From contig CAVVIH010000007.1 in assembly GCA_963748295.1 (NCBI GenBank), positions 1 to 64,000 on the forward strand: a DNA stretch of 64,000 nucleotides. Direction: 5' to 3'. The notes beneath the pieces are model-generated. The model was not told where the DNA came from and ran no database searches. It was given only the letters and a program-made list of their open reading frames with translations. The stretch is from CAVVIH01 sp963748295 (lineage in GTDB: Bacteria; Acidobacteriota; Vicinamibacteria; Vicinamibacterales; 2-12-FULL-66-21). A program made the translations under genes and the position numbers. Positions 27,943 through 36,813 of the stretch are shown here, piece by piece (positions within the stretch are counted from its first letter, which is position 1; every line of letters starts with the position of its first letter).

Positions 27943-27997
27943 GCACGTAGCACGTAGCACGTAGCACGTGACAAGTACGTCGCACGTCGCACGTGAG
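27943..27997. repeat. Heptamer array GTAGCAC / GTCGCAC
   Basis: Period-7 units (GTAGCAC several times, then a TGACAAGTAC interruption, then CGTCGCA units) run up to the TAA stop of the minus-strand REC-PilZ gene. The core ACGT is self-complementary, so units can pair with each other. A two-unit relic of the same heptamer lies at about 1243-1256 after the sulfatase stop. Confidence 0.85.
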
Positions 27998-27998
27998 T

Positions 27999-28667
27999 TT
28001 AGGCGCTGAGACGATCGACGATCGTCCGCCAGGTGTGCGCTTCCTGTGAATGGTCGGAAGCGAGAGCGGCGCCGCAGACGACTCCTCCACCGTCTGCGGC
28101 GTACGACCATACGGGCTGCACCTCGAGGTTCAGCCCGATGCCCGTGACTTCGACAGCGAACCGCGCGGGCACGGCGCTCGCCATCGGCATCTCCAGACGC
28201 AGCCCGCCGTAGCAGACGTCCACGACCGCCGCCGGTGCGCCCGCCGCGGTGACGCGGAACCCGCCCACCACGCGCTTCCTCGGCCAGCGGCGCTGGCGAT
28301 GGACGCCGGACAGGCACCGTGCGACGACCTCCATCAGCTCCTCGAACTGAATCGGCTTCTTGAGGAACTCGGCGCGGTATCGCCTCGCCTCGAGTTCCAT
28401 CAGGTCGTCGTTGTAGCCGGTCATGATGATTACGCCCATCTCGGGCGAATCGGTGCGCACGTTGCGAACGAGGTGAAGGCCGTTGTAGCTGCGGAGGCGG
28501 ACGTCGGTCAGCAGCAGATCGTAGGTGCCGGCGGAAAGCAGCGTCTTGGCGTCGTCGTAGCTCGCGGCGGCGGTGACCTCGTGGTCCGCCGTCCTGAGCA
28601 TCTCGACGATGCCGGAAAGAGCATTTTCGTCGTCATCGATGACGAGGATGCGATATGGGAGTTTCAT
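27999..28667 (-). CDS. Response regulator with REC and PilZ domains
   Basis: This 222-residue protein begins with a receiver domain: acidic pocket in LVIDDDEN, phospho-acceptor Asp in LLLTDVRL, Thr in IIMTGY and Lys in FLKKPI. A PilZ-like domain follows (RKRVVGGFRV, VVDVCYGGLRLEMP). PilZ domains often bind cyclic di-GMP, but the usual RxxxR and DxSxxG pattern is only partly kept here (DVCYGG), so binding is uncertain. The ATG at 28667 is chosen because it starts the receiver directly. No adjacent histidine kinase is present. Confidence 0.85.
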   Translation of the reverse strand: MKLPYRILVIDDDENALSGIVEMLRTADHEVTAAASYDDAKTLLSAGTYDLLLTDVRLRSYNGLHLVRNVRTDSPEMGVIIMTGYNDDLMELEARRYRAEFLKKPIQFEELMEVVARCLSGVHRQRRWPRKRVVGGFRVTAAGAPAAVVDVCYGGLRLEMPMASAVPARFAVEVTGIGLNLEVQPVWSYAADGGGVVCGAALASDHSQEAHTWRTIVDRLSA

Positions 28668-28828
28668 GCCGGACGCCCGTCTGACCCGAATATTTCGGGG
28701 ATGAGCCGCAAGGTCGATGCCGGATCGCCGATCGCGGAAAACCCGTGTAAATACAGGTATTTCCGCCACGACAGGCGGCCGGAGCCATGCGAATTCGTAA
28801 GCTCAGCGAAAAGACTGCAAGTGCCGGC

Positions 28829-29179
28829 TTAGTGAACGACGGGGCTGGCCGGACGGGCGGCGGCCAGCACCTGGCCGATCAGCCGATCCAGGCGGGCCTG
28901 CTCGATGGCGAACGGGCCGGCGACCGCCGCGCCGCTGGGGATTTCGAGCGCGATGACCACCCCGCCCGGCGTCGGCTCGACGATCCAGCTGAAGCCGCGG
29001 AGGGCGACATACCTGAGGGTGGCGCCGGGATTCTTCGCGCGGTCGATCGCGAGGAGCATCTCCTTGAGGACCGCTTCGACGTCCATCTCGGTCCAGTCGG
29101 CAGGACGGTTCTCGTGCTGAATGGTTTCGGTGATCGCGTAATTCCGCTCGCGCAGGACGATCTCGATGTCGAACGTCAT
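28829..29179 (-). CDS. Hypothetical protein paired with enoyl-CoA hydratase
   Basis: This 116-residue soluble protein has no family that I recognise. It contains the stretch VLKEMLLAIDRAKNP and a beta-rich middle (LRYVALRGFSWIVEP, GVVIALEIP). It begins 4 bp after the stop of the hydratase gene on the same strand, so the two are almost certainly co-translated. The pairing suggests a role in the same acyl-CoA reaction, but no catalytic residues can be named. Confidence 0.65.
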   Translation of the reverse strand: MTFDIEIVLRERNYAITETIQHENRPADWTEMDVEAVLKEMLLAIDRAKNPGATLRYVALRGFSWIVEPTPGGVVIALEIPSGAAVAGPFAIEQARLDRLIGQVLAAARPASPVVH

Positions 29180-29183
29180 TGCA

Positions 29184-29951
29184 TTACCGATCCTGCCACC
29201 CGGGGGTCCGCTTCTGGAGAAACGCGGCGATGCCTTCGCGCGCGTCGTACGTGTGCATCAGTTCCTGCAAGTATAACCGTTCGGCGTCTGGCAGCAGCGC
29301 GCGGACCTGCGATCGCAGCGGCGCCCGCGCCGCCGCCGCCGCGTGGCGCAGCGCCACGGCCGACTTCGCGGCAAGATGCGAATCGAACCATCGATCGACG
29401 GCCGCCGCGAGATCGCGCGCGTCCGCCAGCACCTGGACGAGGCCCGCGGATTGCCATGCCTCGGCAGCGCTGCTCTCGCCGGTCAGAATGGCCGGCATCG
29501 ATCGCGCCGTGCCGATGCGAAGCGGCAGCAGCACGGATCCAGCGGGCGGGAACACGCCAAGCTTGATCTCAGGCAAGCCGAAGGTCGCGTCCCGCGAGCA
29601 GAAGATCAGGTCGCACGCCAGCGCCAGCTCGAAGCCGCCGCCCAGGCACCGGCCGCGGACGACGGCCGCGGTCACGGCGGGAACATCGAGCAGGTCCTCG
29701 ACGAGCGCGTGCATCTCTGGAAGCACGGCGGCAATCTGCTCCGGCACGTGCTCCGGAATGCTGGCGCCGAAGCTGAAATCGCCGCCCTCCCCTTCGAGCG
29801 TCAGCAGCTTGAGGTGCGGATTCTGCGCGGCGCTTTCCAGTCCCGCGCGCAGCGCGCGTACCATTTCGTCGGTGATGATGTTGCCCTTGGGATGGGACAG
29901 CGTGAACGCCGCGCGGCTGCGATCGCCGTTGAAGCTGACGGTTACAGGCAT
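29184..29951 (-). CDS. Enoyl-CoA hydratase/isomerase, dienoyl-CoA hydratase-like
   Basis: This 255-residue crotonase-fold enzyme has an oxyanion-hole region at DFSFGASIPEHVPEQ and a second at VRGRCLGGGFELALACD. GLPEIKLGVFPPAGS is also typical. The wording of these motifs most resembles cyclohexa-1,5-diene-1-carbonyl-CoA hydratases of benzoyl-CoA degradation. No other genes of that pathway are nearby, so a general acyl-CoA hydratase is equally likely. It lies in a tight run of minus-strand genes from the upstream yyaL-like gene. Confidence 0.8.
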   Translation of the reverse strand: MPVTVSFNGDRSRAAFTLSHPKGNIITDEMVRALRAGLESAAQNPHLKLLTLEGEGGDFSFGASIPEHVPEQIAAVLPEMHALVEDLLDVPAVTAAVVRGRCLGGGFELALACDLIFCSRDATFGLPEIKLGVFPPAGSVLLPLRIGTARSMPAILTGESSAAEAWQSAGLVQVLADARDLAAAVDRWFDSHLAAKSAVALRHAAAAARAPLRSQVRALLPDAERLYLQELMHTYDAREGIAAFLQKRTPGWQDR

Positions 29952-29957
29952 CGCACG

Positions 29958-32108
29958 CTAATCGCCCTGCAGCTGACGCGCCAGCGCGTCCGGCGAGACG
30001 ACCGGCTCTCTGCAGGTGAAGTTGCGGCAGACGTACGCGGTTGCCCGGCCGTCACGCTGCGCCATCGCGCGCGCGAATGGCAACAGCCTGGCGATTCCTT
30101 CCTGCGCCTGACCGGGAACGAGCGGGACGGTCACCATGAACGGCCTGTAGTGCCGCGCCGCTTCCATGCGCAGCGCGGCGGTATCCGCGGCATCGGGCGC
30201 CCCGGCGATCACGACCTGCGCGTGTTCGGCGTGCCACGCGGTGAGTGCGGCCAGCATCATCGGCACCACTCGCGCGGCCGCGCCGATCCGTTCGCCGTAA
30301 CGTGCCAGCGTCCGCTCGGCACGATCGATCGCGACGTCGGCGCCGAGATGATTCATCGTGATGATGTTCAGGACCGAGACCGAGCTGGGCGCCGGCTCCG
30401 CGCCGTCGTAGTCCTCTTTCAGCCGCAGCAGCACCGTGGGATCTTCTCCGGTGGTGCTGAACCAGCCGCCCTGCCGATCATCCCAGAACAGCTCGTCCTG
30501 CCGGCGCTGGAGCTGGACCGCCCACTCGAGCCACTCCGCATTGCCATCGGCCTGGAACAGCTCGAGCAGGCCGAAGATCAGGTAAGCGTAGTCCTCGGCG
30601 TAGGCGTCGATCGCGGCATCACCATCACGATAGCGGCGCAGCAGACGCGACTTGTCCGTCCGCCACAAGTGCGCCTTGATGAAGCCGGCCGCCTGTTGCG
30701 CGGCGCTGACGTAGCGCCCGGCCGACGGCCGTCCGGCCAGCACGCGTCCCGCGCGCGCGAAGGCGGCGATCATCAGTCCGTTCCACGCGGTCAGGATCTT
30801 GTCGTCGAGATGCGGTCTCGGGCGCTCGGCACGCGCGGCAGCGAGCCTCTCGCGGATCCGTCCCAGCGCCGCCATCACATCTTCGGGTGACGATCCGCTT
30901 CGCGCCGAAATGTCTTCGATCGACTGGGCGACGTAGAGGAGGTTCTTCCCGCGGAACTCGCCCTGCGGATCCTGCGGCGCGTTCCCGTCGGGCTCGATCC
31001 CGAATCGCCGGCGCGCAACCTCGGCGTCGTCACCGAGCATCCGCTGAATCTCCTCCTCCGACCAGACGTAGAACGCCCCTTCGGTCTTGTGCGCGTCCGG
31101 GTCGCCGGCGTGCTCGGGCGGAATGCTGTCGGCATCCTCGGCCGAGTAGAAGCCGCCCGACGGATCGGTCAGATCGCGCATGACGTAGTGCAGCGTGTCC
31201 TCGGCGACCGTCGCGTAAAAATCCTCGCCGGTGGCCTGCGCGGCCTCGAGATACGCCAGCACGAGCTGCGCCTGGTCGTAGAGCATTTTCTCGAAGTGCG
31301 GCACGCGCCACTCGGCATCCACGGAATAGCGATGGAAGCCGCCGCCGATGTGATCGCGCATCCCGCCGAGCGCCATCGCTCGAAGCGTGTCTGTGACCAT
31401 GAGCAGGGGGGCCTGCGCGCTGACGCCCGACGCCGCCCGCCGTGCGTGCTCGCGAAGCAGGAACAGCAGTTCCGACGGGCGCGGGAACTTCGGCGCATCG
31501 CCAAAGCCGCCGTGGCGGCGGTCGAACGCCATCTGAAACTGTTCGACGCCGATGTCCAAGGCGTCGACGCCGGCGATGGCCGAGTCCGCGCGCGGCGCCG
31601 CGCCGGTGTTCGTCACCAGCTGGAGGCGCTCGAGCAGCTCGCCGGCCGCCTGCTCGACGCGCGGCCGATCGTCTTTCCAGACCCGCGCCAGCTCGGACAG
31701 CAGATCGGAAAAGCCCGGGCGTCCCCAGCGCGACGACGGAGGAAAGTACGTGCCGCCGAAAAACGGCTTCAGCTCCGGCGTCAGGAACACGCTCATCGGC
31801 CACCCGCCCGAGCCGGTGGTCGCCTGCACGAACGACATGTAGACGCGATCGACGTCGGGCCGCTCCTCGCGATCCACCTTGATCGACACGAAATCGCGGT
31901 TGAGCGCGTCGGCGATGGGGGCGCTCTCGAACGATTCGTGCTCCATGACGTGGCACCAGTGGCACGTCGAGTAGCCGATCGACAGGAATATCGGCTTGTC
32001 TTCGGCGCGGGCGCGTTCGAAGGCGTCCCCGCCCCACGGATACCAGTCCACCGGATTCGATGCGTGCTGGAGGAGATACGGGCTGCGCTCCTGCGCGAGA
32101 CGGTTCAT
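29958..32108 (-). CDS. YyaL/DUF255 thioredoxin-fold protein
   Basis: This 716-residue protein combines an N-terminal thioredoxin-like domain (LLQHASNPVDWYPWG, then the redox motif CHWCHVMEHESFE and KVDREERPDVD, MSVFLTPELKPFFGGTYFPP) with a long alpha-toroid of the kind seen in six-hairpin glycosidases. Bacterial YyaL and mammalian SPATA20 belong here; the biochemical role is unsettled. The ATG at 32108 begins at the conserved MNRLAQERSPYLLQ. The gene follows a small unknown gene by 4 bp. Near the end, CRNFTCREP offers another cysteine pair. Confidence 0.93.
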   Translation of the reverse strand: MNRLAQERSPYLLQHASNPVDWYPWGGDAFERARAEDKPIFLSIGYSTCHWCHVMEHESFESAPIADALNRDFVSIKVDREERPDVDRVYMSFVQATTGSGGWPMSVFLTPELKPFFGGTYFPPSSRWGRPGFSDLLSELARVWKDDRPRVEQAAGELLERLQLVTNTGAAPRADSAIAGVDALDIGVEQFQMAFDRRHGGFGDAPKFPRPSELLFLLREHARRAASGVSAQAPLLMVTDTLRAMALGGMRDHIGGGFHRYSVDAEWRVPHFEKMLYDQAQLVLAYLEAAQATGEDFYATVAEDTLHYVMRDLTDPSGGFYSAEDADSIPPEHAGDPDAHKTEGAFYVWSEEEIQRMLGDDAEVARRRFGIEPDGNAPQDPQGEFRGKNLLYVAQSIEDISARSGSSPEDVMAALGRIRERLAAARAERPRPHLDDKILTAWNGLMIAAFARAGRVLAGRPSAGRYVSAAQQAAGFIKAHLWRTDKSRLLRRYRDGDAAIDAYAEDYAYLIFGLLELFQADGNAEWLEWAVQLQRRQDELFWDDRQGGWFSTTGEDPTVLLRLKEDYDGAEPAPSSVSVLNIITMNHLGADVAIDRAERTLARYGERIGAAARVVPMMLAALTAWHAEHAQVVIAGAPDAADTAALRMEAARHYRPFMVTVPLVPGQAQEGIARLLPFARAMAQRDGRATAYVCRNFTCREPVVSPDALARQLQGD

Positions 32109-32112
32109 CCGG

Positions 32113-32457
32113 CTATCCACCCGTCATGAACGCCATGCGCAGGCGATCCTCGTCGTTCGGCCAGACGAAGACCTGGTCGGGCGCCAGCCATTGCCCCGTG
32201 CCGGCCTCGCTCGCGGAGACGAACACGATGGCCGTCGCTGCCTCGCCCGGATCGCGGCGCGCAATCGCATTCGCCAGCGTCTCCAGATCGTCGTCGCCCG
32301 GCACGTGCCAGAAGACGATGCGATCGGGCGACAGCTGGGAAATCGCCCGCGGCGTCACGCCGGTCGCCTCGAGCGTGGCGAATGTCGTACTGCCGCGCTC
32401 GAGGATGTCGCGCAAATCGTCGGGCACGCGCGCGGAGCTGACGAGAACGGTTTTCAC
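32113..32457 (-). CDS. Hypothetical protein upstream of yyaL-like gene
   Basis: This 114-residue protein has a simple alternating pattern (VLVSSARVPDDLRDIL, RIVFWHVPGD, AIVFVSASE, QVFVWPNDEDRLRMAF) that suggests a small Rossmann-like or receiver-like fold without the receiver's acidic pocket. I do not recognise a family. Its stop is 4 bp before the ATG of the YyaL-like gene. It is divergent from the ABC exporter operon, with about 70 bp shared upstream region. Confidence 0.65.
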   Translation of the reverse strand: MKTVLVSSARVPDDLRDILERGSTTFATLEATGVTPRAISQLSPDRIVFWHVPGDDDLETLANAIARRDPGEAATAIVFVSASEAGTGQWLAPDQVFVWPNDEDRLRMAFMTGG

Positions 32458-32511
32458 GTCGCCTCATGGTACTTCACTCGTGCGCTCCCGGGGCGCCGGG
32501 CACCCTTCGGT

Positions 32512-32517
32512 TAGAAT
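32512..32517 (+). promoter_or_regulatory. -10 box TAGAAT of ABC exporter operon
   Basis: TAGAAT, preceded by GGT, ends 9 nt before the ATG at 32527. No Shine-Dalgarno sequence is present, so a leaderless mRNA is likely. No clear -35 box is seen. Confidence 0.45.
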
Positions 32518-32526
32518 CCTGTTGCA

Positions 32527-33291
32527 ATGACGCCTCTCGCGGTCGAAACACACGGGCTGACCCGCACGTTCGGAACATTCCAGGCTGTCGCCGGCATCGA
32601 TCTCGCGGTTCCCGCCGGGAGCTTCTATGGCTTTCTCGGTCCGAACGGCGCCGGAAAGTCGACGACGATCAAGTGCCTGACCGGATTGCTCAAGCCGACG
32701 GCCGGGACCATGCGGATTCTCGCCACGGATCCGATCGCCGATCCGATCGCCGTGAAACGGCGCATCGGCGTCGTGCCGGAGGACCTTGCGCTCTTCGATC
32801 GGCTCACCGCGGCGGAGACGCTGAACTTCGTGGCGCAGGTTCACGGCATCGATCGATCGACCGCGGCGAGCCGCGCCGGCGATCTGCTGCAACTGATGGA
32901 GCTGAAGGATGCGGCCGGGACGCTGGTGACAGATTTCTCCCACGGCATGCGCAAGAAGCTCTCGCTGGCCGCCGCGCTGCTGCCGGCGCCACGGCTGCTG
33001 TTTCTCGACGAGCCGTTCGAGGGCATCGATGCGATCGCGTCGCGGCAGATCAAGGATCTGCTGCTCTCGTTCGTCGAACGCGGCGGCACGGTGTTTCTGA
33101 CCTCCCACATCCTCGAGATCGTCGAGCGCATCTCGACGCACATTGGCGTCATCGCCAAAGGGCGTCTCGTCGCGCAGGGGCCGATCGAGGAGCTTCGGGC
33201 CGGCGCCGCGGGCGCGCGCAGCCTCGAAGAGCTGTTCATCAGCCTGGTCGGCGGGGACGCGCGGACGACCGCGGCCCTGGACTGGATCTGA
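32527..33291 (+). CDS. ABC-2 type transporter ATP-binding protein
   Basis: This 254-residue cytoplasmic ATPase has Walker A (GPNGAGKSTT), an ABC signature in variant form (FSHGMRKKLSLAAALL), Walker B with the catalytic Glu (LLFLDEPFEGID), and an H-loop (LTSHILEIVE). It resembles the ATPases of two-component ABC-2 exporters. The membrane partner begins 5 bp after its stop. The substrate is not identifiable. Confidence 0.92.
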   Translation: MTPLAVETHGLTRTFGTFQAVAGIDLAVPAGSFYGFLGPNGAGKSTTIKCLTGLLKPTAGTMRILATDPIADPIAVKRRIGVVPEDLALFDRLTAAETLNFVAQVHGIDRSTAASRAGDLLQLMELKDAAGTLVTDFSHGMRKKLSLAAALLPAPRLLFLDEPFEGIDAIASRQIKDLLLSFVERGGTVFLTSHILEIVERISTHIGVIAKGRLVAQGPIEELRAGAAGARSLEELFISLVGGDARTTAALDWI

Positions 33292-33296
33292 TCGCC

Positions 33297-34988
33297 GTGC
33301 TGAGAATCCTGCGCGCGTTCGCCTGGATGCGCTGGCGCGTGCTCATGAACTCGTTCGAGCGGACCGGCAGCCGGGACACGATGGAACGGCTGTCGCTTGC
33401 CGTCGAGCAGATCCTGCCGTTCCTCGCCGTGGCGCTGGTCGTCCCGGCCGCGCTGGGGCTGGCAGGACTGGCCGGCTACACCGGCGTCAGACTCGCCTCC
33501 TCCCAGGAGCTGCCAGTCACGTTCTCGGTGCTGCGATACCTGCTGCTGCTCAGCGTCGCGCTCACCATCCTGGGACCGATCCTGCTGCCCGCAAGCGAAC
33601 GCACGAACGCCGTCCGGCTCCTGTTGCTGCCGATTCCGCGGCGCGCGCTCTACGTCGCGCAGTCAGCGAGCGCACTGTCGGATCCGTGGATCCTGCTTGC
33701 CGTGCCGGTCGTGCTGTCCCTGCCCGTCGGCCTCGCCATCGGCGGCGCATCGGTGGCCGCGCTCGTCGCTCTCGTCGCCGGCCTCCTGTTCGTCCTCGCG
33801 CTGATCGGCGTCTCGTCGCTGATGACGACGGTCATCTATCTCCTGGTGCGGGATCGCCGTCGCGGAGAGCTGCTCGCGCTTCTCTTCATCGTCGTGCTGC
33901 CGATGCTCGGGATGCTGCCGGGCGTGATGCACGGCCAGGAGCGGCGCACCGCACGGACGGAATCTCGCGAGCCGGCGCAGGAGCGGATGCCGGACTGGGT
34001 GCGCAGCGCCGGCGCCCGCGCCTTTGCGCTCGCACCTTCCGAACTCTATCGAGCGTCGGTCCTCGAAGGGAGAGGAAGCACCGGCCGTTCCGTACGACCG
34101 GTCGCTGGCCTGATCGTCATGGGCTTGGCATTGCATGGGGTCGGGCTGCTGGCGTTCGGACGTGTGCTCGATGCGCCCGGCGCGACGAGCTCCCGGCGAT
34201 CGACGCGCGGCGGAACCAGCCGGACGATTGCCCTTCCAGGCGTGTCGCCAGGCGTGTCGGCGGTGGCGACGGCGCAGGTCCGGCTCGGTGTCAGGACGCC
34301 GCGGGGGCGTTCGATCCTGCTCTCGCCGATCGTGGCATTCGGCGTGTTCGCGCTGCTCATGCGGCGCGGCGGCGGCGAGATGGAGTTCGGTTTCGTCGAT
34401 CTCCACGGCGGAATCGCGTTGGCGGTCTTCGCCACCGCGATCTGCCTGCTGTCGATCCTGCCCTTCGCGATGAATCAATTCGCCATCGATCGGTCGGGGC
34501 TGACGCTGGAGCTGCTCGCGCCGCTGACCGGCCTCGACATCCTGATCGGGAAGGCGATCGCCAATGGCCTGATCGTCGCCGCGCCCGCGGCCGTCTGCCT
34601 GACGCTGGCCTACGCCTTGTTCCCGTCGGGCTCGCCGGCGCTGTGGCTGTGCATCCCGCTCGGCGGCCTCGCGGCGTACGCGCTCGCGGCGCCAGGGGCC
34701 GCGGCACTGTCCGCCGTATTTCCCCGGACGGTGGACCTCAACAGCATCGGCTCCGGCAGCAACGCTCACGGCCTCGCCGCCGTGTTCGGCATGGCCGTGT
34801 TTCTGATGAGCGCCGCGCCGCCGGCCCTGCTCGCGCTCTTCGCCGTCGCCGTCCTGAACCGGCCCGCCGTTGCTCCCATCCTGTTGCTGGTGTGGTGCGC
34901 CATCGCGCTGGTGATCTCGCGGCTGCTCTTTATCCTGGTGGAACGGCTGTTCGAGCGCCGGCGGGAAAACCTGGGGTTAGTGGCCTGA
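33297..34988 (+). CDS. ABC exporter membrane protein
   Basis: This 563-residue polytopic protein has about twelve hydrophobic segments, beginning at residue 37 (ILPFLAVALVVPAALGLAGL). It follows the ATPase gene by 5 bp, with GTG as start (MLRILRAFAWMRWRVL), and is its presumed permease. A polar loop rich in Arg/Glu (GQERRTARTESREPAQERMP) separates two membrane halves. The long frame upstream of the GTG is the shadow of the ATPase gene. Two bases after its TGA a heptamer array begins. Confidence 0.85.
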   Translation: MLRILRAFAWMRWRVLMNSFERTGSRDTMERLSLAVEQILPFLAVALVVPAALGLAGLAGYTGVRLASSQELPVTFSVLRYLLLLSVALTILGPILLPASERTNAVRLLLLPIPRRALYVAQSASALSDPWILLAVPVVLSLPVGLAIGGASVAALVALVAGLLFVLALIGVSSLMTTVIYLLVRDRRRGELLALLFIVVLPMLGMLPGVMHGQERRTARTESREPAQERMPDWVRSAGARAFALAPSELYRASVLEGRGSTGRSVRPVAGLIVMGLALHGVGLLAFGRVLDAPGATSSRRSTRGGTSRTIALPGVSPGVSAVATAQVRLGVRTPRGRSILLSPIVAFGVFALLMRRGGGEMEFGFVDLHGGIALAVFATAICLLSILPFAMNQFAIDRSGLTLELLAPLTGLDILIGKAIANGLIVAAPAAVCLTLAYALFPSGSPALWLCIPLGGLAAYALAAPGAAALSAVFPRTVDLNSIGSGSNAHGLAAVFGMAVFLMSAAPPALLALFAVAVLNRPAVAPILLLVWCAIALVISRLLFILVERLFERRRENLGLVA

Positions 34989-34990
34989 GG

Positions 34991-35142
34991 ACAACTCCCA
35001 ACTCCCAAACAGGCCAACTCCCAATTTGCCTCCTGGGCTCGTGGTTTCTGCGACCTGGGAGCTGGAACTTGGGAGTTGGCTTTTTGGGAGTTGGGAACTG
35101 GAAGCTTTTTTGGGAGTTGGCCTTTTTGGGAGTTGGGAGTTA
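34991..35142. repeat. Inverted heptamer array AACTCCC / TTGGGAG
   Basis: Starting two bases after the TGA of the ABC permease, AACTCCC units occur at 34993-35030. After a spacer, TTGGGAG units occur from about 35068 to 35142, with several poly-T interruptions. The right arm runs into the anti-sigma gene: its TAA (35142-35140) shares bases with an AACTCCC unit. The array thus joins the stops of two convergent genes and could act as a bidirectional terminator. Confidence 0.92.
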
Positions 35143-35631
35143 GAGAGAGAGCCTCCGCTCCGCCCACCACCAGGTGACCAGCGCCGACACGAACAGTCCG
35201 GCGGACGCGACGTAGGTGGCCAGACTTGGGACGGCCTTCGTGACCGCCTCGCCTGACACGGCGGCGAACATCCGCCAGGCCGCGGCGGCGCCGGCGAGCA
35301 TCGCCTCGACGTTGAACAGCGCCGCGATCCCGCCCGCCACCAGCAGCACCGCGAAGACAATCGCCGCGTTGAACAGCCGGTCGACCTTCTGCTCGGATTG
35401 CCAGCGCTCGCGCCGGATGCGGAGAAGAACGGTGTTGGAAAAACGTGCGGGGGCCGCGGGTGCCTCGCGCGACGAGAGCGCCGACTCGATCCGGCGCGCG
35501 GTGGCGAGCGCCGAGGCGCAGCGCGGGCAGCTCTCGAAGTGCGCCCGCGCGTTCGCGGCCACTTCCAGCTCGCCCGCCGCAATCGGCTCGACGAGCGGCA
35601 GCACGTCGTCGCAAGTCAGATGGTCAGTCAT
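35140..35631 (-). CDS. Zinc-finger anti-sigma factor
   Basis: This 163-residue protein has an N-terminal zinc-binding anti-sigma motif (NARAHFESCPRCASAL, with His and CxxC, preceded by a Cys at LTCDDVLP). Two hydrophobic segments in the second half (FAVLLVAGGIAALF and ATYVASAGLFVSALVTWWW) anchor it in the inner membrane. Its start overlaps the stop of the ECF sigma gene by 4 bp, which identifies it as the cognate anti-sigma factor. The terminal codon lies inside a heptamer array. Confidence 0.88.
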   Translation of the reverse strand: MTDHLTCDDVLPLVEPIAAGELEVAANARAHFESCPRCASALATARRIESALSSREAPAAPARFSNTVLLRIRRERWQSEQKVDRLFNAAIVFAVLLVAGGIAALFNVEAMLAGAAAAWRMFAAVSGEAVTKAVPSLATYVASAGLFVSALVTWWWAERRLSL

Positions 35632-36167
35632 CCTTCGAGCAGTTCGCGCAGGCGGCGCTTCGCGCGATGCAAATGCGTTTTTACCGTGCCGAGCGGAATA
35701 TCGAGCGCTTCCGCCAGCGCTTCGTACTGCACACCCTTGAGATAGTGCGCCGCGATCAGCATCCGGTAATTGTCCGGCAGCTGAGCGATCGCCTTCTCGA
35801 GCCTGTCGCGCAGCTCCAGCTCGCCGAAGGCGGTGTCGGTCGTTCCGGGCTCATACCGGCGTCCGGTCTCGTCGTCCCGCTCCAGTGACACGTCCGGTGC
35901 GCGGCGGCCGCGCGCCTGGCTGCACACATTCTGGACGATGCGAAAGATCCAGGTCGAGAGCTTCGCATCGCCACGAAAATACGGCAGGCCGCGATGGATC
36001 TTGAGGAACACCTCCTGCGCGAGATCGTCTACCTGGGTCCGGTCGGACACCAGTCGATAGACGACGCCATACACGAGGTCCTTGTAGCGATCGACGAGCT
36101 CGCCAAACGCGGTGTCGTCGCCCGTCCGGCAGCGCTCGATCAGAGCGCGTTCGTCGAAATCGCTCAT
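35628..36167 (-). CDS. ECF RNA polymerase sigma factor
   Basis: This 179-residue RpoE-type sigma factor has region 2 (AFGELVDRYKDLVYGVVYRL, VDDLAQEVFLKIHRGL, LSTWIFRIVQNVC) and region 4 with a helix-turn-helix (YEALAEALDIPLGTVKTHLHRAKRRLRELL). It directs polymerase to a specific regulon and is expected to be sequestered by the membrane anti-sigma encoded next (ATGA overlap). The signal and target promoters are not known. No obvious autoregulated promoter could be matched in the 160 bp upstream. Confidence 0.95.
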   Translation of the reverse strand: MSDFDERALIERCRTGDDTAFGELVDRYKDLVYGVVYRLVSDRTQVDDLAQEVFLKIHRGLPYFRGDAKLSTWIFRIVQNVCSQARGRRAPDVSLERDDETGRRYEPGTTDTAFGELELRDRLEKAIAQLPDNYRMLIAAHYLKGVQYEALAEALDIPLGTVKTHLHRAKRRLRELLEG

Positions 36168-36328
36168 CCGGCCGCAATCAGGAGATTAGAGTCGCGATCG
36201 TGCCGTTTTGTTTCATGGGGGCGGCTGAAACAATCGGTCCGGGCGCCGAGTCTAATGCATCCGAACGCTTCCGGCTGACTGCCGGAGCCGCAGCATCAGG
36301 AGGGCCGTTGCACCCCGAATAATCCATC

Positions 36329-36778
36329 TTGCTCGGAATCACCATACTGATCCTCGCCGGAGTGGCGGTGCTCTGGATGGCGATGGCGAACCGCCGGCGG
36401 ATTCGCGAAATGGAACACCGCGAGAGGCTTGCGATGATCGACCGCGGTCTCGTCCCCCCGCCCGAGGTGGATCCTGTCCGCTTCGAACAGTATTCGGGGC
36501 TGACGCGCGCCGAATCGCCGGCGGCGGTGCGGAACCGCAGCGCCGGGGTGATCCTGATGGGTTTCGGACTGGCGATGGTCATCCTGCTCGCGTTCGCGGC
36601 TGATTCGCCGGAAGTCGGCTTCGGCATCGGCGGCGCGTTCGCGCTGCTGGGCGCGGCATTCTTCGTCAACGGGGCGCTTCTCTCAAAGTCTGCTCCGCCT
36701 CCGCTGCCCGACTGGCGGAGCCGTCCGACCTCGAAAACAAACGGTCCGGCTGAGCCACCGCCGAATTCCATGCCTTAG
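36329..36778 (+). CDS. Small membrane protein with RRxREMEHRERLAMID motif
   Basis: This 149-residue protein has a membrane helix at the N-terminus (GITILILAGVAVLWMAMA) and two more in the middle (GVILMGFGLAMVILLAFA, GGAFALLGAAFFVNGALL). Between them is the charged stretch RRRIREMEHRERLAMIDRG, followed by LVPPPE. Proteins with this layout are common next to ECF sigma genes in acidobacteria, but their role is unknown. The start is a TTG at 36329. It is divergent from the ECF sigma gene, with 160 bp between them. Confidence 0.7.
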   Translation: MLGITILILAGVAVLWMAMANRRRIREMEHRERLAMIDRGLVPPPEVDPVRFEQYSGLTRAESPAAVRNRSAGVILMGFGLAMVILLAFAADSPEVGFGIGGAFALLGAAFFVNGALLSKSAPPPLPDWRSRPTSKTNGPAEPPPNSMP

Positions 36779-36791
36779 GGATGAGATCGAA

Positions 36792-36813
36792 CTCGGCGCT
36801 CGGCGCTCGGCGC
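36792..36813. repeat. Short heptamer array CTCGGCG x3
   Basis: Three units of CTCGGCG (22 bp) lie 13 bp after the stop of the small membrane protein gene. It is the shortest period-7 array of the window and has no clear inverted partner. Confidence 0.75.

Noticed and set aside
36178..36771. 197-codon minus-strand frame
   Set aside because: Antisense of the small membrane protein at 36329-36778, which has credible helices and the charged motif.
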